NCBI GenBank assembly: GCA_016709575.1
Contig: JADJMM010000003.1
Coordinates: 124,001 to 188,000, forward strand
From: Sphingobacteriaceae bacterium
GTDB lineage: Bacteria > Bacteroidota > Bacteroidia > B-17B0 > Aurantibacillaceae
Length of the DNA: 64,000 bases
Direction of reading: 5' to 3'
Part shown: piece after piece, positions 18,831-28,981 of the stretch
Layout of the letters: each line of letters opens with the position of its first letter
How positions within the stretch are numbered: the stretch's first letter is position 1
The notes under the pieces: generated by a model
The model's database searches: none
The model's input: only the letters and a program-made list of their open reading frames with translations
Told to the model about the DNA's origin: nothing
Program-made: the position numbers and the translations under genes

Positions 18831-18935
18831 AATTTTAAATGTTGAATGATAAATTATAAATGGCGGTTGTGTTGAAGAAAAATATTTTATTGAAGATTTT
18901 TCTGATTTATAATTTAACATTTATAATTCAACATT
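18831..18935. repeat. pair of AT-rich interspersed repeats around the VWA gene start
   Basis: The word at 18831-18860 (containing TAAATGTTGAATGATAAATT) has an inverted relative at 18906-18935 (TTTATAATTTAAC, then TTATAATTCAACATT). The second copy lies inside the VWA reading frame and encodes the hydrophobic part of its signal peptide (IYNLTFIIQHSSL). Confidence 0.55.
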
Positions 18936-20248
18936 CTTCATTGGCACAACCCACAAACCGCATCCTTTTTATTTTCGATGATTCGTACAGCATGTACGCG
19001 CCATGGAACAGCAATATAAAAATTGAAGTGGCGAAAAAAGTGATGGGAAAATTTTTAGACAGTCTGAAAAATATACCAAACTTAGAATTAGCGCTACGTT
19101 GTTACGGACATACAACTTTATTTAAAGAACGTAATTGTAAGGATACAAAATTGGAAGTTCCATTCGCAAATACAAAAACCAATTCCACACTCATAAAACA
19201 ACGCATTCAAAAACTAGAACCACTAGGCACAACACCGATAGCTTTTTCATTAGGAGAATGCACTGCTGATTTTACGCCTTGTTCAAATTGCAGAAATATT
19301 GTGATTTTAATTACCGATGGTATTGAAGAATGTGGTGGTAATCCATGCGAAGTTTCAATTGCATTACAGAAAAAGGAATTTTTCTTCGTCCCTTTGTAAT
19401 TGGTGTTGGTTTAGATGTAAAGTTTGCTGATGTATTTGGTTGCATGGGAAAATTTTATGATGTGAGTAATGAAGCGAATTTTTGAAGATGTTTTAAATTT
19501 AGTAATTACTGAGGCCATTTCTCAAACAACAGTACAAGTTGATCTATTAGACATTCTTAAGAAACCTACGGAGACGGATGTGAACATGACATTTTATGAT
19601 GCAGAAACAAAACAAATAAAATATAATTACCTACACACTATTAATCACAGAGGAAATCCGGATACTTTAGTTTTGAATCCTGATATTAAATATAATCTTA
19701 CTGTTCATACTATTCCTCCTGTAGAAAAAAATAATATTACTATTACAAGAGGAAAACACAATGTAATTCCTGTAGATGCACCTCAAGGATATTTGAAATT
19801 AGAATTAGATGGCCCGTTAAGTAAATATTATCCTACAACTGTTATCCGTAAAAGTAACGAGATGAAAACTTTGAACGTTCACGAATTTGGAAAGACAGAA
19901 AAATATATTGTTGGGAAATATGATTTGGAAATTTTAACGCTGCCAAGAATTAAATTAAATGATGTTGAAATTAAACAAAGCACAACCAACACCATTACAG
20001 TTCCCACTTCAGGCACAGCTTACATTTCAAAAATAGGCAGCGGATTTGGAAGTATTTATTTAGATGATGGAAAGCAAGTGACTTGGGTTTGCAATTTGAA
20101 TACTGCTTTACAAAATGAAATTATTTATTTGCAACCGGGTTCTTACAAAATGGAATTCCGTTTTGAGAATACAAAAGAAACAACAAAAACCATTGAGCGG
20201 AAATTTGCCATTAGCTCAGGCATAACCACCAACTTAAAATTAAATTAA
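18860..20248 (+). CDS. secreted von Willebrand factor A domain protein, two frameshifts
   Basis: A secreted VWA-domain protein of about 460 residues once two indels are repaired. A signal peptide (LLKIFLIYNLTFIIQHSSLA) precedes a VWA domain with the metal-ion-dependent adhesion motif FDDSYSM (DxSxS), the later threonine region LGTTPIAFSLGEC, and VILITDGIEECGG. Break one is an A5 run at 19370-19374 where A6 is expected: ALQKK continues as GIFLRPFVIGVGLDVKF in the next frame. Break two is a T5 run at 19479-19483 where T4 is expected: NEANF continues as EDVLNLVITEA. The C-terminal ~230 residues are beta-rich and unrecognised. It interrupts the transketolase pair. Confidence 0.8.
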
Positions 20249-20264
20249 GATGCTTACAGAAACT

Positions 20265-21223
20265 ATGACAACTAAATACACTTTTACTTAGAAAAAAGAT
20301 ACCCGCTCAGGCTTCGGCGCAGGTTTATTAGAAGTAGGAAAACAAAATGCAGATGTTGTTGCGCTTTGTGCCGACTTAACAGAATCCTTAAAGATGGATG
20401 CCTTCGCAAAAGAATTTCCAACTCGCTTTTTCCAAGTTGGAATTGCAGAAGCGAATATGATTGGTATCGCTGCAGGTTTAACCATTGGCGGAAAAATTCC
20501 TTTTACAGGAACCTTCGCAAACTTTAGTACAGGACGTGTGTACGATCAAATTCGTCAAAGCGTTGCTTACTCAGGTAAGAATGTAAAAATTTGTGCATCA
20601 CACGCCGGATTAACTTTAGGTGAAGATGGAGCAACTCATCAAATTTTAGAAGACATTGGTTTAATGAAAATGTTACCGGGAATGGTAGTTATCAATCCTT
20701 GTGATTTTAATCAAACTAAAGCAGCGACAATTGCAATTGCAAAATATGATGGTCCGGTTTATTTACGTTTTGGACGTCCTAGTGTTCCGAATTTTACACC
20801 TGCCGACCAAAAATTTGAAATTGGAAAAGCAGTAGTATTAACTGAAGGAACTGACGTTACTATTATTGCAACCGGACATTTAGTTTGGAAAGCGATTGAA
20901 GCAGAAGCTCAATTAGCTCAATTAGGAATATCAGCAGAAGTGATAAATATTCACACTATAAAACCATTGGATGATGCGGCTATTTTAAAATCTGTAACAA
21001 AAACAAAATGTGTTGTTACGGCAGAAGAACATCAAATGAATGGTGGTTTAGGTGATAGCGTTGCTCAATTATTATCACGTCAATTACCAACGCCTCAAGA
21101 ATTTGTTGCTGTTAATGATAGTTTTGGTGAGAGCGGAACGCCAGATGAATTAATGACCAAATACGGATTAGATACAACTGATATTGTTAGTGCAGTACAT
21201 AAAGTTTTAAAACGCAAAAATAA
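20265..21223 (+). CDS. transketolase, C-terminal subunit, with in-frame TAG and a 3' frameshift
   Basis: The pyrimidine-binding and C-terminal domains of the split transketolase, about 318 residues. The reading starts at ATG 20265 (MTTKYTFT) and meets TAG at 20289-20291. It then continues in the same frame as KKDTRSGFGAGLLEVG, the conserved start of this subunit, where Glu is usually found at the TAG position. The body is intact: RFFQVGIAEANMIGIAAG, GEDGATHQ, and YLRFGRPSVP. At the end, KVLKRK runs into an A5 run (21216-21220). One more A would give a stop at 21221, while the present frame runs on to 21296 in unrelated residues. It pairs with the subunit at 17981. Confidence 0.88.
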
Positions 21224-21278
21224 TTTGACAATTCGGCAATTTGTCGATTTGAAAATGAAAAATAAATTATTTAATATG

Positions 21279-21766
21279 ATGAATTTAAAAGTATAAAGAA
21301 TTTTTCTGTTGCAGTTTTAACTGTTGGTTTGATGGGTTGCGAACAAATTGAAAAAATTGATAAGCAGATGGATGCAGATTCAACTGAAGTGGCACACGAC
21401 ATTGAAGAATTGAAAAGTCTGGGTACATTAGAAAGAATGACTGCTGAAGGCGAATCGGAATTGCTTTTTAAAGCTTCGGGTACAGAACCGGGATGGATTG
21501 CAGAATATTATTCAGATAAATTCAGATTGATTGTTGATTATGGAAAAGACAGTTTAATCATCAGGAACATTTCAAAATATTTTGATTCAAGTACTGGTTA
21601 CAGCAGTTTCTCTTATAAAAACACTGAAGAAGGAAAAGAAACACGTTTAAATGTAAAGATTGAAGAACATGAATGCACCGACCAAGCCGGCGTAAAAAAT
21701 CCCAACACAGTTACAATAACATTCAACGACAAAGTTTATAAAGGTTGTGGTGTGAGTTTAAAATAA
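21279..21766 (+). CDS. small lipoprotein, COG3650-like domain, frameshift in the signal peptide
   Basis: About 160 residues. The signal peptide reads MNLKV in one frame from ATG 21279 and IKNFSVAVLTVGLMGC in the next. One missing A near 21291-21296 (GTATAAAG instead of GTAATAAAG) explains the break. LMGC is a lipobox, so the mature protein would start at Cys and be lipid anchored. The body shows FKASGTEPGWIAEY and a late ECTDQAG with YKGCGVSL. This is the pattern of an uncharacterised COG3650-type domain with a conserved GNEPGW and a terminal GCG. Function is unknown. Without the repair the only start would be TTG or ATG near 21329-21332, which would lose the anchor. Confidence 0.7.
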
Positions 21767-21772
21767 ATCTTC

Positions 21773-22029
21773 ATGAACAAATACCTCTCTACACTTATAT
21801 TTTATACGGCATCTTCCTGATTATTTTTTTATTAAACACCATTAGTCCGAACGCTCACGATGGCGGATTAGGACTGGGCAGTATGGCTATACTCCTACTC
21901 ACTTTGGTTCTGATAGTTTTAATTGGCGTAAATATTTACAGAGGTATAAAAAAAGATAAAGGTTACTTTATCATTGCAGCTATTCATTCTATTGTTTTGA
22001 TTGGCGGGGTATTTACATTATTTATATAA
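21773..22029 (+). CDS. small membrane protein of unknown function
   Basis: About 85 residues with three hydrophobic segments (YILYGIFLIIFLLN, SMAILLLTLVLIVLIGVNIY and FIIAAIHSIVLIGGVFTLFI) and a Gly/His-rich loop between the first two. The long frame has no ATG near its start. An ATG at 21773 (MNKYLSTLIF) lies in a different frame and would connect through a one-base indel near 21795-21800, matching the other indels in this region. I therefore place the start there with low certainty. It follows the lipoprotein closely and is probably co-transcribed. I recognise no family. Confidence 0.5.
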
Positions 22030-22059
22030 TCAACCGAAAACATTTAAACAAACCAAATC

Positions 22060-22100
22060 CCACTGTCAGTTCGTCCGCCTAGGCGGAGTAGTCGAGAACA
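22060..22100. repeat. palindromic intergenic repeat
   Basis: A perfect 14-bp palindrome TCCGCCTAGGCGGA (22074-22087) sits inside CTGTCAGTTCG and GTCGAGAAC half-elements. These outer words resemble the ends of the repeat at 35044-35099, so both may be variants of one REP-like family. It lies between the convergent genes ending at 22029 and 22109. Confidence 0.6.
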
Positions 22101-22108
22101 GAGTAGAA

Positions 22109-23638
22109 TCACTTAAACAAACTCAAATGCCCGTTTAATTTTTGTTCTTCATCATTTTTACTGAACGTAATTACATAAAAATAAACACCTGCATTGCATT
22201 CAATACCGGCAGTTGTTCTTCCATCCCACTTTGATTTTGGTGTTGATACATCGGGATTTGTTGAGTACACTAATAATCCCCATCTGTCATAAATACTCAT
22301 TTTGAAATTTTTGATGTGTGAATTTACAGTACTGAAATTAATTCCCCATGTATCATTTATTTCATCACCGTTAGGTGAAAATACATTTGGTAAAACAAAG
22401 GTAGGATCACAATCATCAATAATAATTTTTACTGTATCAGTTGTTACGTTTGTACACTCTGTACGCTGTACAGTATAAGTTGTGGTTACGTTTGGATTAG
22501 CAAATGGCATAGCGCAATTGGCGCAACTTAATGAAGCGGAACTTTGCCAGCTATAACTTGTAAATGCTAAACTATCTTGCACACCAATTTGTACCACATC
22601 ACCTAAGCAAATTGTTTTATCATTACCTGCGTTTGCTGTTGTTGTTGGGGTTAGTACAACAACCGTTACACTATCCATTGTAGTTGCACTGCACTGTTGC
22701 TTGGTTAAATAATATTTTGTTGTTACAGTTGGTTTTGCAATGGGGTTTGGACAATTAGTGCAACTTAAGGCGGCAAGGCCTGCGGCGGTGCTTTGCCAAA
22801 CGTATGTTGCATCCCAAGTACTATCAGTTCCTAACACAACACTATCAGAAACGCATCTGCTGGTTAAAGTATCATTAATTGATGCGTTTGCATTTACGAT
22901 TTCGGTTACGCTCACATCATCAATAAAATAATATGCTGCTTCTCTATACGAAGGCGTAGCAGTAGCAACAGATAAAGTTGAAGTTAATGGATCATGACGA
23001 AAATTTCCAATTGTAATGAACCGCTCAACTCCAGTTGCCAAATAATTTCCTTCGATTTTTGTCCAATTAATACTATCCGAAATAATTAAAGTGTTTTCTA
23101 TGCTTGGCGTATATGATATTACATATGAAGGGGAATTTGGCAAAGTATAATGCCTAATACTATCCTTACTAAAAACTATTCCAACATTTGCGCTTGCATA
23201 ATTACTTACGCCGGCGAGATTCACATAATAGCTAACACAATAATTAGTGTTTGGTTTTAATGTTTGTTTTAGCCCATTTTCTATATACTCTCTAAATTCA
23301 AAGAAGGGAGCGAAACCAGGAGAAGAATAAGTTACCAAGCCCCCATACGCATTACCAGTTCTAGGAAATTGATATCCAAAACCGTTTAATGGTTGAGAGA
23401 GTGTTGTAAAAGTATTACAACTATTAAAATAATCAGGCGATCCTTGCTGAGTCGCAGAAAACCAAAAATCAGCCTTATTTATTTGTGCAATTCCGCTTGG
23501 GCAGGGTGTTGTACTCTCAAAAGAATAATTATTTATGAGATTAGGAATAGCTTGTGAGAAAGAACATAAACTTAAAAAAACGCAAAAAAGGGCATAAGCC
23601 CCTTTTTGCGTTAATAATTTATGTGTTTTAAATTGCAT
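22109..23638 (-). CDS. T9SS secreted protein with CHU_C (gliding-associated) C-terminal domain
   Basis: A 509-residue exported protein. The signal peptide reads GAYALFCVFLSLCSFSQA. A jelly-roll-like N-terminal region (NLINNYSFEST through YFIDDVSVTEI) resembles carbohydrate-binding modules found in such proteins. Two tandem 70-residue repeats follow, each with a CTNCPNP- or CANCAMP-type Cys pair. The end is a type B T9SS sorting domain: VFSPNGDEINDTWGI, then MSIYDRWGLLVYS, WDGRTTAG, and GVYFYVITF. Its ATG overlaps the TAA of the upstream gene by one base, so translation is likely coupled. A terminator-like hairpin lies within its signal-peptide codons. Gliding itself is not implied by this domain alone. 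Confidence 0.85.
   Translation of the reverse strand: MQFKTHKLLTQKGAYALFCVFLSLCSFSQAIPNLINNYSFESTTPCPSGIAQINKADFWFSATQQGSPDYFNSCNTFTTLSQPLNGFGYQFPRTGNAYGGLVTYSSPGFAPFFEFREYIENGLKQTLKPNTNYCVSYYVNLAGVSNYASANVGIVFSKDSIRHYTLPNSPSYVISYTPSIENTLIISDSINWTKIEGNYLATGVERFITIGNFRHDPLTSTLSVATATPSYREAAYYFIDDVSVTEIVNANASINDTLTSRCVSDSVVLGTDSTWDATYVWQSTAAGLAALSCTNCPNPIAKPTVTTKYYLTKQQCSATTMDSVTVVVLTPTTTANAGNDKTICLGDVVQIGVQDSLAFTSYSWQSSASLSCANCAMPFANPNVTTTYTVQRTECTNVTTDTVKIIIDDCDPTFVLPNVFSPNGDEINDTWGINFSTVNSHIKNFKMSIYDRWGLLVYSTNPDVSTPKSKWDGRTTAGIECNAGVYFYVITFSKNDEEQKLNGHLSLFK
23574..23610 (-). terminator. terminator-like hairpin inside the start of the CHU_C gene
   Basis: On the minus strand a 13-bp near-perfect stem (CGCAAAAAGGGGC and GCCCTTTTTTGCG around TTAT) is followed by seven T. 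It lies 28-64 bases inside the downstream gene and just after the end of the upstream one. It could end most upstream transcripts unless ribosomes starting at 23638 disrupt it. Confidence 0.6.
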
Positions 23639-26600
23639 TACTTGTTCAATAATAATTTATCAGCTTTAAGTATTACACCATCCTGTACTATTTTATACAA
23701 GTAGGTACCATTGTTTAACGAATTTAACTCAACTTTAGTTTCATTTTCGTTTAACTTTTGGCTCAATACTTTTTTACCAATTATATCGTAAACTTCAAAG
23801 ATACAATTTTTACAACCACTATTTACCACTAAACTACCATTGGTAGGATTTGGGTAAACGGTTGGCATTGTTGATTCAACTAAATTAGAGCTATTAGCTG
23901 CAAAACGAGCAGCGTCATTAGTTAAATCAGGCACATTATTTTCACAAACGTTGTAGTAACGGGTGCTATCATCCCATGTACGCATTAAAGCACGCGCATT
24001 ATATACGGCCAAGCCATCGGTAAACGGACAAAGTGAAGCTATGTTTTTTAAATCCTCTATTTGATTGGAGGTAACTAAACTGTCATCTTCGAGATAAACA
24101 CAATACACCGAGTTAAAATCTTTTTGATTTTGCTCAATATTGTTTGTAGGAATAATAGTTGCGTTAATGTTTTTCGCTGAACTAATAATGCTGCCATTTT
24201 TACTTTGTGTATAAAGCGTCATTAAACTATCCACAGCATTAAAACTATTTTCATTACCAGCAATTTCTTTTCCGTTAATATTTGGCGCTTTCATGATGAT
24301 GCGTTTTTTGTCGCTTAAATTACTCAAGTCCCCTGCATTTTCACCATCAATGCTTCTTCCACCGCTTTGAGTTTGGTTTATTCTGGAAGTTTCTCCGCAG
24401 CCCTGACTGTTTGTGTTTCCATTCACAGTTGCAGAATACGATTGAGAAAAATCCCCACTTAAAGCATTAAAAGTATTAATGTTTACAGATGGAGTATACA
24501 ACGCAGCAGTTTTAGTATTGTCATAGTATATTTTATATGGCGCGGCTGGTGTTGGATTAGAACTTGTTTGACATTTAGTATCTGCGCCACCACTAGCATA
24601 ATAAAAATCACCCCAAACATCATCGCTCATTTGCCATTGGCTGCCATTATAATATCCAATATCTCCTGTATGTCCGGCTTGGTCAAACCAAATACCATAT
24701 AAACAGGGATCGGAAGGATTAACATTTAAACTATTAGAATAAATAGTTGTTGGATAACAAGCCCCTTGAAACTTCATACAAGAGCTAACAGCTGTAATAC
24801 TGTTACATTTTACCGTGTTATTGTAGCTTGCATTAGCAAAAACGCCAAAGGTATTCCAGCTTCCGCTATTGGTAGGGCTGCAACTTATAACATTGCCTTT
24901 CACAAAACAATTGTCGCTATTACTTAATTCAATGCCACTATTAAATATGCTTGTACTAAGCGGCTTTTTAATTTGTATGGTGTTATTTACTACCCTTACA
25001 CTTTGCGAATTAACAGCATAAATACTGTACTGACCCCCACTAAAATTATTACTGTGTACGTAATAATTAATGGTAGTAGGTTTAGAAATTTCGTTTATGT
25101 AAACACCATAACCTGTGCTTGTATAAGTAGGTTGTGATTGTACAAGCGTATTACTAGAAACAGTTGCAGTAATTGTACGATTATCATTTGCATAAAAAGC
25201 ATAAGATGTTGTACTGAAACTATTATTACTAACCACAACTGTTTGTGAAGAAGCACTTGATGCGGACCATGAAGTTACAGCTACACCGTAACGACTCACA
25301 CCATTAAAATCATTGTATTGTACATCTAATTGTCCGCCATTAACCGCACCAACACCATCGCGAACCGAAGTAAATACATTTTTATAATGTGATGTAGGAT
25401 AACAACCACCACCAAGAGCGCCGACTCTTGTTTCGGTACCACCAAATAAGCCCAAGTGATAAATTGCACCAAGTGTATTACCAACACCAGTATTAATAAT
25501 ATTGCTAAAAATATTATTAATAACAGAAATTCGGGAAGAAGCGGTTGCGATACCTTCATTAATATAGTCGAATCTGTTTGTTAATGTTGCGTTAGTACTC
25601 CCCGAACAATCAACTGCCCCGATATCAAAATAATTAGGAGTTGTTGTTGAAGTTAAACCAGCGGTAACAACCCCAATATCAGAACGAATTGTATTTGCTG
25701 TGATACCATAAATTGTAGAACCTTTTATTTTAGCCGGTGCTTTTACGGCAGGATTTGGATACAAAGCATTGTATCGGGTTGTGGTTGTATAATTAGGAGT
25801 GCCAAATGCACGGGAAGAAAAGAGACAACCTTTTATTCTTAAATTACCGGGTGTCATTGTTCTTGTTCCTAAAGCTACGCCATAGACATTTTTATTGAAC
25901 ATCACGTTATCAATAATTATTTGCGGGTGATTATTAATCCCTGTAAAACTATATCCATGATCAACTGCCCTATATGCATCTTCAATCCATGAATTTGTAA
26001 AAGTAAGTGAAGCCATAGTTTGAATTCCTGCCCATAATTTATTACAACCCCCCAAGTAAGAGTGATCAATAATAGTTGTTGAATATTGTTTCATTGCTAC
26101 AGCTTCATTAAAAGACATGTGACAATTACTAAACGTTACGGCAGCATTAACGGAAAAACCTCCAATGATAGTAAGAGTGTTTGTTATTATTGATGAACCA
26201 CCAGTTGGTGCCGGGACAGCAATATTTCCTGTATAAGTATTCCCGGGAGAAGGGCCAGGAGTTAAGCTTGACCACAATGTTGCGCCCGAAGTTCCATTCG
26301 GCACCAAATTAACATCCTGAAAAATAATATTATTTGTATTTGGATTATAACAACAATCAGCAACTGTAACAACCGTTGTGCGTGTCGGAGTACAACCTAT
26401 CGCGCTAGGAAAATTGTAACTAACAGTTACAGTATAAGTACCAGAAATGCTATAAGAGTGAGAAGCGTTTGCGTTTCCTACCGCAGGTGTTGAACCATCA
26501 CCAAAATTCCAAACGTAATAACTTGAAGGAGCTGAAAAACAAGTAATAGGCGTCATCGTAAAGTTAACCGTAGTGTTTTGACACCTGTTATTTGGTGAAA

Positions 26601-27482
26601 AAGAAAGTGTAGGCGTAATTCTTTTTACGCTTATATCATCGATATATAAATATGCAGGACCATAAGAATAAGAAGGGCTATTAGTATCAGTTGAACTTGA
26701 GGTTAAATAACAAGAAGGGGTCACGTAAGTTGGTGGAGTTACAGTTGTGGTAGAAGTTCCGGTATAATTACCAATAATTAAATGCGACTCTTCACTTCCA
26801 ACAGGGTTAGAACAATAAATAAATTTTATTTCCGTCCAATTTGTAGCATCATTTAATAAAGAACTTGGTACAGTATAAACGGGATTAGGAGCCGAACTGG
26901 CGGTATATGTATTAGCATAATCAAAACTCAGCGGATTACCAGTACCTCCACTTAAACATGTTTCACCAAGCGGAGTAATAAAAACATCAAGCCTATCATT
27001 ATCCAATGGCTGAAAGTCAGCCCTGCTTACCAAAAAGAAACCTCATATATATTTGATGGTTCCAGATAATATTTCAGAGCGGTTTGAATGTATTCCGAAT
27101 AAACACCCCCGTAAACATCTGAAGTGTAAATACCGGCATATACATTGCTTGTTCCTGTTCTACAAGCCTGAGATCCTAAACCATTGCATGGAATTTGTAC
27201 TGCTGCTACAGTAGTAGTTGTACAAAATAAATCTGGCGTGCCCCAAGTTGGACTAGTCCAACCATAAGCCAAGGGTAATTGAGAGGCGGCATTAATAGAT
27301 AAGCTGTAAGTTTCAAACCCACCATTACATATATACTCGCAATTATTTGAAACAGTATTAGTGTCGCACATAGGAGCTAGTTTTGTACAGGGAGCCATAA
27401 GGCTTTTAAAGCCTTGCCCTTTTGCCAACCACGTACTTGCTGCAAGCAAGATGGTTGTGAGAACGATTTTTGTTTTTTGCAT
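23638..27482 (-). CDS. large T9SS surface protein, PKD plus parallel beta-helix, one frameshift
   Basis: About 1280 residues after repair. A signal peptide (MQKTKIVLTTILLAASTWLA, then KGQ) leads into a jelly-roll-like domain (NGGFETYS to LYIDDISVKRI). A PKD domain with VWNFGDGSTPAV follows, then about 500 residues of right-handed parallel beta-helix repeats rich in NNxF/NNTI turns, and a T9SS type A sorting domain (VYPNPTNGSLVVNSG to KADKLLLNK). The frame breaks at an A5 run on the plus strand (27032-27036): YEVSF ends in a stop, while the next frame continues LVSRADFQPLDNDRLDVF. The expected run is six. Two separate proteins are unlikely because the break falls inside one domain. Confidence 0.85.
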
Positions 27483-27537
27483 TTATTTGTTTTTAGGTTT
27501 ATATATAAGAGGCGTTATTTTGTTTTAATGTTTACTA

Positions 27538-27906
27538 CTAAGCCGACAAACTCACTTTCTCTTCTTCAAGAGATAAATGCAATTTAAAATGAATGTCTTC
27601 AATATTTTTTTCTAAGTGTTCAGGGCAATTTACTTTGAGTGTGAATTTTACTACCGAAAAAGGTTGTATAGATTGTGAGGCTACTTTATTTTGAAATCCG
27701 TTTACATAAAATACATTCGGGTTGGTCCAGTCGCCCTTTATAAAATCAATTGCTAAATCGTTAACATAAATAACGCATCGGCTAATATCAAATGTTCTAG
27801 CATCGTTGCAAACCAATTGCTCTAACACTAGTTTTTTACTATCAGAATTAGTTAAATAAAATTCGTTTGGAATATTATTCTTTAAAAATACCGGCAGAAT
27901 TTTCAT
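27538..27906 (-). CDS. hypothetical protein, 122 residues
   Basis: I do not recognise this protein. It has no signal peptide or membrane segment and reads as a single beta-rich cytosolic domain (KLVLEQLVCNDARTF, CVIYVNDLAIDF, FSVVKFTLKVNCPEH). Its upstream region carries a ~31-base element (27956-27987) repeated in front of the neighbouring response-regulator gene (28706-28736), so the two are probably co-regulated. It lies head-to-tail with the large T9SS gene that follows. Confidence 0.65.
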   Translation of the reverse strand: MKILPVFLKNNIPNEFYLTNSDSKKLVLEQLVCNDARTFDISRCVIYVNDLAIDFIKGDWTNPNVFYVNGFQNKVASQSIQPFSVVKFTLKVNCPEHLEKNIEDIHFKLHLSLEEEKVSLSA

Positions 27907-27955
27907 AAGCTTAAGATTTACTAATCAAAGCTAATGAGGGAAAACATCAGAAACA

Positions 27956-27987
27956 ACGTATAAAAGACGTAGTATTTGGCCAAAACC
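27956..27987 (-). promoter_or_regulatory. upstream element, copy 1
   Basis: On the plus strand it begins ACGTATAAAAGACGTAG and ends TATTTGGCCAAAACC. It contains the perfect palindrome TTTGGCCAAA. It is 50 bases upstream of the 122-residue gene and nearly identical to copy 2 at 28706-28736, differing by one A in an A-run. Confidence 0.6.
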
Positions 27988-28008
27988 AGAAAATAATGTT
28001 TTAATAAT

Positions 28009-28686
28009 TTAAAGCATAGCCAATTCGGTTGCCTTGCTTATTAAAATTGCGGTATTGCTAACATTAAATTTAACTAACAAATTTTGTCGGTGTGTATCAA
28101 CGGTCCGTTTTGCGAGTTTAAGTTTTTTAGATATTTCGTCGTTGGTTAAGCCTTTGGCAATTAAATTTAAAATTTGCATTTCTCGTGCGCTTACGCCCAG
28201 TTTCAGTTGCTGGCGGCTTCCCACATTTTTTTTCTTTCTGAAGAGTTCCACTTTTTGTTTTACATCGCTTGCATAATACTTTCTTCCTGATAATATAGTT
28301 TCAATAGCCCTTATTAATTCATCAGGCGAAATGTTTTTTAAAACATATCCTTTAGCACCTGCATTCATCATGTTTTTTATGCAAGCGTATTCATCATAAC
28401 CTGATAAAGCCAAAATTTTTTGCTTTGGTTTATGCAATAAAATCCGACTAACCATATCAGGTCCTATAAGATCAGGGAGTTGATAATCTGCCAATACAAT
28501 ATCAAAATCGCTCTCTAAAACTTTCTGAATTCCCTTTTCACCTGCATCAGCTTCAGTAATTAAAAAATCGTATTCATCAGCTTTAGAAAAAAGCATCGTC
28601 TTGATACCATCTCTAACCAATTGATGATCGTCAATAATTAATATGTGGAGTGTTTTTTTCAAAGATTCTATATTCAAATTTAACAT
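28009..28686 (-). CDS. NarL/FixJ-type response regulator
   Basis: A 225-residue two-domain regulator. The receiver domain has the acidic pair IIDDH near 18-21, the phospho-acceptor Asp67 in VLADYQLPD, a Ser in LALSGYD, and Lys116 in KGYVLKN. The C-terminal LuxR-type helix-turn-helix reads LGVSAREMQILNLIAKG, then LTNDEISKKLKLAKRTVDTHR. It follows the receiver-PAS-kinase gene at 28982 on the same strand, but about 295 bases and a candidate plus-strand small RNA lie between them. It may be activated by one or more kinases of this island. A repeated upstream element suggests autoregulation. Confidence 0.93.
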   Translation of the reverse strand: MLNLNIESLKKTLHILIIDDHQLVRDGIKTMLFSKADEYDFLITEADAGEKGIQKVLESDFDIVLADYQLPDLIGPDMVSRILLHKPKQKILALSGYDEYACIKNMMNAGAKGYVLKNISPDELIRAIETILSGRKYYASDVKQKVELFRKKKNVGSRQQLKLGVSAREMQILNLIAKGLTNDEISKKLKLAKRTVDTHRQNLLVKFNVSNTAILISKATELAML

Positions 28687-28705
28687 AGTTTTTTAAACAA
28701 ACACT

Positions 28706-28784
28706 ACGTATAAAGACGTAGTATTTGGCCAAAACCGTCATTATTTGGCTTCCCACTTGGTCAAAAATTACGTGTTTTATACGT
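28706..28784 (-). promoter_or_regulatory. upstream element, copy 2, with inverted half-site
   Basis: Copy 2 (28706-28736) begins ACGTATAAAGACGTAG and ends TATTTGGCCAAAACC. A further TTTTATACGT at 28775-28784 is the inverse of the element's first ten bases, giving an inverted pair spaced about 60 bases apart. Copy 2 starts 20 bases before the response-regulator ATG. Confidence 0.55.
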
Positions 28785-28854
28785 TGCAAGATGCTTTAAA
28801 GATGTTCACCTTTGTGATGTTAGAATAGAGTTTTGTTTAATCATTTAAATAAAA

Positions 28855-28972
28855 GCATTTACAGGGCGCAATCCAAATACCTAGTATGGTAAGAGTAAAA
28901 ACAACAACATCTATGTCATCATAGTGCCCCTGTTTATAGAGATCCCCCGGCTAAGAGCGGGGGATTTTCTTT
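28855..28972 (+). ncRNA. candidate plus-strand small RNA with intrinsic terminator
   Basis: This gap between two minus-strand genes contains a plus-strand intrinsic terminator. A perfect 8-bp stem (ATCCCCCG at 28942-28949, CGGGGGAT at 28958-28965) is followed by TTTTCTTTTT. No plus-strand gene precedes it, and the minus-strand side lacks a T-run. Upstream, ACAGGGCGC (28861-28869) can pair with GTGCCCCTGT (28924-28933) to enclose the small hairpins ACC/GGT and CTATG/CATAG. A folded RNA of about 110 bases is implied. The promoter is not clear and the family is not one I recognise. Confidence 0.45.
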
Positions 28973-28981
28973 TTAATTAAA

